DNA of 64,000 nucleotides from Eutreptiella sp. 'Long Island Sound 2002'. Its lineage: Eukaryota; Euglenozoa; Euglenophyceae; Eutreptiales; Eutreptiaceae. Shown here one piece after another: positions 56,382 through 64,000 of this stretch. A program made the position numbers and the translations under genes. The notes under the pieces are model-generated. The model ran no database searches and was not told where the DNA came from. It saw only the letters and a program-made list of their open reading frames with translations. Numbering within the stretch: position 1 is the first letter of the stretch; the number at the start of each line of letters is the position of its first letter. The stretch spans positions 139,573,657 through 139,637,656 of the forward strand of contig OZ038381.1 of the NCBI GenBank assembly GCA_964036045.1, read 5' to 3'.

Positions 56382-58444
56382 GTGGGCGGCTCCAAAGAGG
56401 AGGACTTCGGTTTCTGCATCCTCGTGAAAATCAGGGATCAAGTTCTTCGAGCGGTGCTTGACATCGGTGCAACACTTTCCATAGTGGCCCGGCGCCTGCT
56501 AAAGACTTTCAAGAAAACTAAGATCGTGGCCATAAGAGTAGGGGATGGGCGTACCATCCATTCCTTGGCGGGTGTCGATGTGACTATATGCCTGGGCGAC
56601 GAAACCGTGACCCAACACTGCAGAGTGTTGGACACCGACGCCTTTGACATCGTCATTGGTACAGACTTCCTACGAAGAAACCCCCAGGTAAAAATGCTGT
56701 CTCTCCAGCGCCCCTATTCTTTGCACTGCGACTTTGGCAGTAGGCTGTTCTCCGTACCTTTGGAGCTGTCAGGACGAAAAGAGTCTGGGCTGCGCTACGC
56801 ATCCAAGACTAACTATCGTACTGAAAACTACCAATTGGCCTGTCACGTTCTTGAAAATGGACTGGCGGCCCTTCGGGTAAACCTGGATGAGATCCAGGTG
56901 GAATTGTTTGGAAGCCAACAACAGCACATCATGCAGTTGTACTGCCCCAAACAATTGAACAATGCTTTCCGTTTCTTCTGGAAAGCAATGGGCCTAGCGT
57001 ATGCTAACCATCCCTTCTCCCTGCTCGCGAAGGTTCTAACCAAAATCCCTTATGAGGGAGGAAGGGTTGTCATGTGCACCCCTGACTGGGGCTGCTCTGG
57101 TGAACATGCTTACTGGCGCCATATGCTAGATTGAATGACCGTGGGAAGAGTGCAACTCCCCAACGGCCCCATCTATGTGCCTGAGGACTCAGACACAGCT
57201 ATGCAGGCCCCTGAGTGGGCCAGTTTCCTGTCCATCGTCGATGGATCTCTCAATCCTGTACCCCTGTGTGACCTAGACCAGGTGCTGCTGAAGGAGGTCA
57301 TGGCCGAAAACCGTGGCCTGACCCTTTCTGATCTCAAAAATCGATCTCCTGAGTACCTATCTGCCACACTTACAGGGTGTGAGTGTCCCGATGACTATCT
57401 GGAACCTGCAGCTGTAGAGCAGGATGCTGACGACCAGCTGTCTGAGATCGCCAGCACTATCCCTCCTGTTGATCCCAGCTGTGTTGACCTAAAACATAGT
57501 GCCTTCCTAGCCCAGCTGTTGCTAGAGGAGGTAGATCTAGAGTCAACCCCTGAGCCCGCTTCCCCTGTTGGGAAGCCAGTGCTACACATGCAGCCTATGC
57601 ACACAGGTGAACCCGTGGCCCGGAGTGCTGATGCTCTGGCGCGGCCTGCTGCTAATAACATGCCATTGTCTGAGCATGACACTCAGGAACTCCGGCGGCT
57701 GTTGTACCTGAAGGCCGAGGGTATTGAGCGCCAAGAGCGGCTGCAATACCTCAGACAGACCTGGAAATCCTCCATCTGGTCTGAGAAGAACGATGATTCC
57801 TATACGCTGCCTGATCCTGAGATACGGCTAGTGTATTCTCTGCACTATGGGCAGCAATGTTCTCCTGAGTGGGACGATGGTTCTGAGCGTGCCGAAACTG
57901 CCAATCGGCAGAAAAAGAAAGAACATGGAAAGAGCAACCTCCATGCTGCGGAGGATTTCCTGCAGAAACTCGAGAGTCTTAACCTTGACCCCCGACTGAA
58001 GAAACTGCTGATAACCTATGAGGAGGTGTTCGGCGCCTTGCCGCCTCCCCTCTCTTGTAAAAAACTGGTCCAGATGGACCTGAAACTGAAACCTGAATTT
58101 GCAAAGACGCGAGTAAGGCGTCGTCCCTATCCCGCTCCACAGGAACAGGTTGAAGAAATTGAGCGCCAGATCCAGGAATGTATAGATGCTGGCCTCGTTG
58201 AAGAATATAAGAAGGGAGACTACCCCCATCACTGCAGTCCCTGTTTCCTGGTTGCCAAACCAAGGTCGACTGCCCTACGACTGGTTGTAGACTATGGTGA
58301 GGTCAACAAGAAAACCCAGAACCACTCAGGGAGTATTCCTAACATGGAAAAGACCCTGGAGCGTATTGCCAAATGCAGGTACAAGACCAAAATGGACAAA
58401 CGTTCTGGTTTCTGGCAGGTTGACCTAACCGCCGCAGCTCAGGA
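56382..58444 (+). pseudogene. pol: Second Ty3-like element: protease and first half of RT
   Basis: The protease motif is AVLDIGATLS (D-I-G-A at 56460-56471; usually D-T-G or D-S-G) with VIGTDFLRRNP about 60 residues later. A long linker of unknown function follows. TGA at 57132 falls between HMLD and MTVGRV; in frame the protein continues to 58444. RT begins near 58000 with LPPPLSCKKLVQMDLKLKPEFAKTRVRRRPYP and reaches LRLVVDYGEVNKKTQ and KMDKRSGFWQVDLTAAAQ. It is cut there by the 2.72 kb insertion and continues at 61169. Confidence 0.85.
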
Positions 58445-58727
58445 AACCTAGGATTTTTTGAGCTACCAGAATCCCGTAACTGAACCGTTCAAAAACTGCC
58501 GCGATCGCGATTTACGGCCCGCCGCAACCCAATTTTCCCGAGGTTTTGGTGATTTGTGCCAAATCTGTGCGCTTCTGCCCCGATTTAGATAGCGCAATCG
58601 GTAAAATCTGACGTTATCTAGTTGCTGTATTGAAATCACGTCGATTGCATTACCGGATGTCCAGATAAACCCAAAATACGACCATTTTTGCCCATTTTTG
58701 CCACTTCGATGATGTCCTTGTGGTGTC

Positions 58728-59790
58728 ACGAGATTTCAAATTGATCAAGTTTGTCCCTAGTGCCCTATGAGGCTAGGCAAGCAATGATTTGTGCCCGTGC
58801 CTGCCCTTTACCCAAGACAATAATCCGGAGGGTGCCCAAAAACGCCCAAAACAGCTATATTTGCACTTTTGAACACCTAAATGTTGATTAAAGTGATACG
58901 GCCGTGCTTTCGTGTGATTTCAAATTGATCACGTTTGTCGGCTGTGCTACCTGAGGCTTGGCAAGCAACAATTTGTGACCGTGCATGCCCTTTACTCAAG
59001 GTTATGGCCAGGACGGTGCCAAAAAAGGCTGCAAACAGCTATATTTGCACTTTTGAACACAATAATGTTGATTAAAGTGATACAGCCGCGCTTTCGTGTG
59101 ATTTCAAATTGATGAAATGTGGCCCCAGTGCTAGGTGAGGCTTGGCAGGCAATGATTTGTGCCCATGCATGCCCTTTACCCAAGATAATAATCCGGAGGG
59201 TGCCAAAAAAGGCCCAAAACAGCTATATTTGCACTTTTGAACACATAAACCTGAATGAAAGTGATACCGTCGTGCTTTCGTGTGATTTCAAAATGATCAC
59301 GTTTGTCCCCTGTGCTACGTGAGGCTTGGCAAGGGTCAATTTGTGACCGTGCATGCCCTTTACTCAAGGCTATGGCCTGGAGGGTGCCAAAAAAGGCCCC
59401 AGACAGCTATTTTTGCACTTTTGAACACACAAATGTTGATTAAAGTGACACGGTCGCGCTTTCGTGTGATTTCAAGTTGTTGATATGTGTCTCGAGTGCT
59501 AGGTGAGGCTTGGCAAGCAACAATTTGTGACCCTGCATGCTCTTTACTCAAAGTTAGGGCCCGGAGGGTGCCAAATAAGGCCCAAAACAGCTACATTTGC
59601 ACTTTTGAACACAGAAATGTTGATTAAAGTGCTATCGCTGCCCGTGTGTGTGATTTCAAGTTGTTCAAGTTGGTCACCAGTGCTAGGTGAGGCTAGACAA
59701 TGAACAATTTGGGCCCGTGCATGCTCTTTACTCAAGAATATGAACCGGAGGGTGCAAAGAAAGGCTCAAAACAACTGTATTTGCACACGC
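58728..59790 (+). repeat. Satellite array 1, 184-bp period
   Basis: About 5.8 units. The landmark GAACAC recurs at 58871, 59055, 59239, 59423 and 59607, exactly 184 bp apart. Conserved blocks: TTCGTGTGATTTCAA, GTGAGGCTTGGCAA, GTGC(A)TGCCCTTTAC and GGAGGGTGCCAAAAAAGGCC. Units differ by perhaps a tenth of bases, so the array is not freshly amplified. Confidence 0.9.
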
Positions 59791-59820
59791 GCCATCATTA
59801 GATTTGCAAATGCTGTAATG

Positions 59821-60900
59821 TTTTTTTGGCCTAAAACAGTGCTTTTGGGGCGTGAGTGGTCAGTTGTAGGGCCCCCCACCCCATTTTGAGGGTGCTGGAC
59901 TCACAAAAAAGTGTTTTGCAAGGTTTTGGAGCAAGTAATCGAGTTTTTCGGAGCCGCCATCACCAAACAACCGCATTTTTGGCCCAAAAATGGTCAAAAA
60001 TGCCAATTTTCTTTGGCCTGAAGCAGTGTGTTTGGGGCCTGAGTGGTCAGTTGTAGGGCCCCCCACCTATTTTGAGGATGCTGGACTCACAAAAAAGTGT
60101 TTTGCAAGGTTTTGGAGCAGGTATTTGAGTTTTTCGGAGCCGCCATCACCAAAAAACCGCATTTTTGGCCCAAAAATGGCCAAAAAATGCCAATTTGTTT
60201 TGGCCTGAAGCAGTGTGTTTGGGGCCTGAGTGGTCAGTTGTAGGGCTCCACACCCTATTTTGAGGGTGCTGGACTCAATACAAAGTGTTTTGCAAGGTTT
60301 TGGAGCAACTTATCGATTGTTTTGGAGCCGCCATCACCAAAAAACCGCATTTTTTGCCCCAAAATGGCCAAAAAATGCCTTTTTTTGCCCTAAACAGCGT
60401 TTTTGGGGCCTGAGTTGGCAGTTGTAGGGCCCCATACCCTATTTTGTGGGTCCTGGAGTCCAAAAAACTTGTTTTGCAAATTTTTGGAGGGAGTTATTGA
60501 GTGTTTCGGAGTCGCCATCACAAACAAAAACCACATTTTTTGCCCACAAAAGGCCAAAAAATGCCATTTTGTAGCCTTAAACAGCGTTTTTGGGGCCTGA
60601 GTGGTCAGTTGTTGGGCCCCATACCCTTTTTTGAGGATGCTGGACTCAAAAAAGCGCGTTTTGTAGTGTTTTGGAGCAAATGATCAAGGGTTCCGGAGCC
60701 ACCATCACCAAAAAACCGCTTTTTCCGCCCAAAAAAATGCCCATTTTTTTGCCTAAAACAGCATTTTTGCTGCATGAGTGGTCAGTTGTAGGGCCCCATA
60801 CCCTTTTTTGAGTGTGGTGGACTCAAAACAACGTGTTTAGCAAGGTTTTGGAGCAAGTTATCGAGTGTTTGGAGCCGCCATCACCAAAAAACCATATCTC
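59821..60900 (+). repeat. Satellite array 2, about 186-bp period
   Basis: About six units unrelated to array 1. The landmark G(C/T)CGCCATCAC recurs at 59953, 60139, 60327, 60511, 60698 and 60873 (steps 186, 188, 184, 187, 175). Conserved blocks: GTGGTCAGTTGTAGGGCCCC, TTTTGAGGGTGCTGGACTCA and TTTGCAAGGTTTTGGAGCAA. Confidence 0.9.
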
Positions 60901-61168
60901 TTGCAAAAAACAAACATGTATGGTTTGAGCTATACAAAAGCTGCTATTCGCAACTAGGTGGTGAATGTCATATTTCTCGTATACGGCCGTTTTTGGATGG
61001 AATCAAGCCTGCATTGTCGATCTAGGGGCTGGAAAATTTCCAATTTGGAGGCTGGGGGGGGGGGGGCTAACTCCGGAAAATATGCTCTTTATGGTATAAT
61101 TTGACAAAAAAGTAGTATTTCTGACTGTAGCCGGTTTTGGGATTTTTGGACCCCATAAAATCCTAGGT

Positions 61169-63403
61169 GAGCTGCTGGCTTTTATAACCCCTAAGGGCCT
61201 TGTCTTTAAGTGGAAGGTTATGCCTTTTGGCGTGGCTAATGCCCCAGCGCTCTTCCAGGAGCTAATGAACAAAATTTTGTACATACTGAGGCGCAGGCCT
61301 CTAGTACAGGAGTTGATTTCTCGGGGTGCAGAAATGGAGGCTCACATCGACGACGTGAGTTTGGGTACTAATACCCGAGAGGACCATGTCCTTCTCCTCT
61401 GTGAATTTTTCATTGTCTGTCAAGAAAACCATCTCCGAATCAAACTCGAAAAATGTGAGTTTATGAAACACGAGATGGAATATTTGGGTTTCGACGTGGG
61501 GTATGGTTGGTGGAAACCAGCCGCGTCTAAGATGCAGCCCCTACAGGACATGCCGATTCGCGATGACCCCAAGTAGGGTCTACACGACGTGAGGAGTTTT
61601 GTGGGCGCCTGTAATTTCTATCGGCGTCACATCCACAATTTTACTTACTCCTCTGCCCCCCTCAATGACCTAATCAAGAAAACTACTCTCTGGAGGTGGA
61701 CCGCCAGAGAGGACGAGTGTCTCCAGGAGTTGAAGAAGAAGATTGCCTCCTCCAACTGCCTGGGAGTACCCCGCCCTAAGGGCGAGATGGTCCTGATCAC
61801 TGATGCCAGTGATGTAGGGGGGGGTGGTACGATCTACCAATGGCAGGAGCTTAACCCCGCTGAACTAACTCACTGCCATTATCGTACTAGTGGACTGAAC
61901 CGTGATGGTTTGTTGAAACATGACTATCCTACCAGTGAGTGGCAACTGGTGCCACTGGGACACCGGAATGGGAAATGGAACCAAGCGCGTTTCAATTACA
62001 GCACCTATGACCAGGAACTCCTGGCCCCTATGTTGGTGCTCTCGTCACAATCTCGACTCCTGGGATCTAATCCTATTGTCTGGCTTTGTGACCAGGAGCC
62101 TGTGAAGTCTTTTCAGAAGGGCCCACCACCAGAGAAAGCAAAGCTAAAACGGTGGTGGACTTACCTGAGCCAGTTCAGGCTGACAGTGCATCATATCCCA
62201 GGAATAAAGAATGAACTGTCTGACTATATATCGCGCAACAACTTCGAAGCGCTTATAGGTGAGAGCCGTGAGGCGCTCGTCAGAGAGGCTTTCGAGCGTA
62301 TGGATGTCCAGCTTGACCTGTCCATGCGCACTGCTGGAATCCTGGAGGGTTGGAGTCTAACCGTCTATCAGTCAGAGTACAAAGAAATTCTCCAAACCCT
62401 CAGCACTGGTCTCGAACCCCGTGTCATTGACGGGCACCAGTGGTATAAAAACAATCAGTACCTCTTCTACGAGGACAGAATTATGGTGCCTGAGGCACGA
62501 CTGGATGGGTGTCTACAGTGGTCCCATCTCAGTTCTGGTCACACTGGTGCTAATCGCTCAGTGGACTTCTTCCGTGAGTGTTTCTACTCTAGTCTAACCC
62601 TGACTGAACTGAGGTCGCGTATGCAGACCATTGTGGATGCTTGTGGCTGTCATGCCAGCAAGCAGAGCGACAGCAGGGATAGGGGCCTGATCTCCAGCTT
62701 ACCCATACCCTATTGTGCTAACTCTCTTCCTTACGTGGATTTCATCCACGGCCTACCACGCTTCGGCGACTATGATAGTTGCCTAGTGGTCACCTGTGGC
62801 CTATCTCGCTTCACCCGTGTGTTTCCTTGCAATAAGAAAATCACAGGTGAGCAGACTGTGAAAATGTTGGTCGAACAATGGTTCGAACCCTATGGAGCAC
62901 CTAAGCAGGTGCACTCTGATGAGGATGTACGCATCCGCAGTAACACTGGGTGGTACAAACGAGTGCTAAATGCCCTCAACGTGGAGGTAACCACAGGTGT
63001 GCCCTATACCCACACGTCTAACCCTCTCTGTGAGAGACAGAACCGTTTGGTGGAGCAAAACTTAAGAATCCTGATGAAACAGGAGCGTACCAAGGACTTG
63101 GTACGCCTAGTGCCCTGGGCAGTGCTGACCATGAACTCACAGCGGAGATCCTCTACGGGTTTCACCCCCCACAAACTGTTCCATGGAGGACGCCCTGCTT
63201 GGTTCTTCAAAACCCCCTTTCCTGAGGACTTCAAGAGCCCTGTGGGAGATTGGCTGGAACACAAGCAGTCTCTGGCTAACCAGGCTGGGACTAACCTGAG
63301 ACACATCTGTGACTGTGAACTGAGCCGACGGAACCGCCTACGGCGACCTGCCAGCTTCAAGGTTGGTGACCTTGTTCACCTCCCCCCCCACGGGGGGGTT
63401 TAA
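61169..63403 (+). pseudogene. pol: Second Ty3-like element: rest of RT, RNase H, integrase
   Basis: RT resumes with LLAFITPKGLVFKWKVMPFGVANAPALFQELM. The catalytic box reads HIDD (61343-61354) where most Ty3 elements have YxDD or FxDD. A TAG at 61574 precedes VRSFVGACNFYRRHIHNFT. RNase H has MVLITDASDVGGGGTIYQ and the YSTYDQELLA and LSDYISRN motifs. Integrase has an HHCC zinc region (HLSSGHTG…CGCH), a first core Asp in YVDFIHG, a second in HSDEDVRIRS, and a Glu in NPLCERQNR. The frame ends within …FKVGDLVHLPPHGGV at 63401, in C and G runs. The C-terminal tail and 3' LTR are absent, so the element is 3'-truncated. Confidence 0.88.
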
Positions 63404-64000
63404 TTCGGGTGCAGGGGAATGGGGCCCCGCCCCCCTCTAAAAGCAGTCCTTATGCCATTATATACAGTCCGCGCGCCGGAACGAAACATACTTCAAAAGT
63501 CTACGATGCAGCCCCTCTAAATGACCGCCTCAGAGAGCTGATTCGCACTGTCATAATTGTTTTGATCAATCATGGCTGTTTTGCAAAGTTAGGACCTTTA
63601 CAAGGTTTTAACTTCTTTAACAGCATCCACTAATTCCATATAACCTAGGGATGCGATTTAAAGGTGCACCAGCAAAGTTGAGGTGCCGAACAACACTATA
63701 TATAAGCCACAGGCCCCAAATCCCAAGAAATCTATTTGCCATATTATTTATTTGCTGTGCACGCGTGCATTTCGCAGTCGCCGGCATTTGCGATTTTTGA
63801 TTTTCACTGTTCAAAGTGAAATCGGGCTACAGTGCACGAAATTTCGATCTAAGACCAGTTTGATAAATGATTCTAAAAGCTTCGTCTTGCTGTATAGTTG
63901 AAAAACCGCCGTCATTTTGTTTTGGCACCGCTTTTCGATTCGACGATTTTCAGCGCATACGGCCGCCTTTACAAGCTCAAAAATGAAAAGAATACCCCCA
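63404..64000. other. Non-coding stretch at window end
   Basis: Nothing recognised. The sequence changes to AT-rich DNA immediately after the truncated integrase, so the truncation breakpoint is close to 63,400. Confidence 0.4.

Larger units (their letters stand above)
58445..61168. mobile_element. TIR-bounded 2.72 kb insertion in the RT gene
   Basis: The left end ACCTAGGATTTT (58446-58457) and right end AAAATCCTAGGT (61157-61168) are exact inverted repeats, and similarity continues imperfectly to about 40 bp (TG, G, T, C, then AATCCC matching). Removing the insertion rejoins the RT frame between CAG GA and GAGCTG with GA(A/G) present on both sides, consistent with a 2- or 3-bp target duplication. 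There is no transposase frame inside; the interior is two satellite arrays plus AT-rich sequence. It fits a non-autonomous DNA transposon that carries satellite DNA. Confidence 0.8.

Noticed and set aside
1-64000. Dinoflagellate spliced-leader relics
   Set aside because: I looked for the conserved …CATTTTGGCTCAAG core and did not see it on the + strand; absence by eye is weak evidence.

Overview
This window comes from a large, repeat-rich nuclear genome of a microbial eukaryote. There is no bacterial-style gene packing. Splice sites of the GT..AG type are visible, and most coding sequence belongs to decayed transposable elements. The style of the Ty3-type polyproteins resembles, from memory only, elements in dinoflagellate assemblies such as Symbiodiniaceae. 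I regard a dinoflagellate as the best guess, but nothing here proves it, and I saw no dinoflagellate spliced-leader relic.

Layout. 0-5.1 kb: an exon of an unknown acidic/basic low-complexity protein, then a three-exon gene of unknown function broken by in-frame stops. Its introns are full of GGTTGAACC-like motifs. 5.7-27.3 kb: a stack of related Ty3 chromovirus relics. First comes a 3' chromodomain fossil with about 1.1 kb of downstream sequence. Next is an almost full-length element (gag, protease, RT, RNase H, integrase, chromodomain) behind a 2.2 kb LTR-like unit. Last is a second copy of that unit leading into a non-autonomous derivative filled with minisatellite and ending in another chromodomain. 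The second LTR-like unit has a recent internal 1,134-bp duplication carrying a fragment of the neighbouring pol.

27.3-40.3 kb: mostly non-coding sequence. It includes a GC-rich block with long G runs between two direct repeats, and a 2 kb degenerate CCCAAGGTACC-type tract. 40.4-43.3 kb: two unrecognised but plausible coding regions, one with a clear intron and one a 681-codon frame with a single TGA. 43.6-49.5 kb: G-rich and C-rich minisatellites, a second GC-rich block between duplicated segments, and repetitive open frames.

50.2-53.4 kb is the most interesting part. It holds a GRF-like zinc-finger frame, a two-exon cysteine-rich unknown, a two-exon Josephin-type cysteine protease with its catalytic Gln, Cys, His and Asn intact, and the N-terminal part of a Helitron Rep protein, all on the + strand. 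I interpret it as a Helitron relic carrying a Josephin protease. 54.1-63.4 kb: a second, distinct Ty3-like element (gag with CCHC knuckle, protease, RT, RNase H, integrase). Its RT is split by a 2.72 kb insertion with terminal inverted repeats that contains two different satellite arrays of about 185-bp period.

Most element frames are interrupted by stops and frameshifts. Several stops look like CGA to TGA changes, so the elements are mostly dead. The protease and zinc-finger cluster is the best preserved coding sequence.
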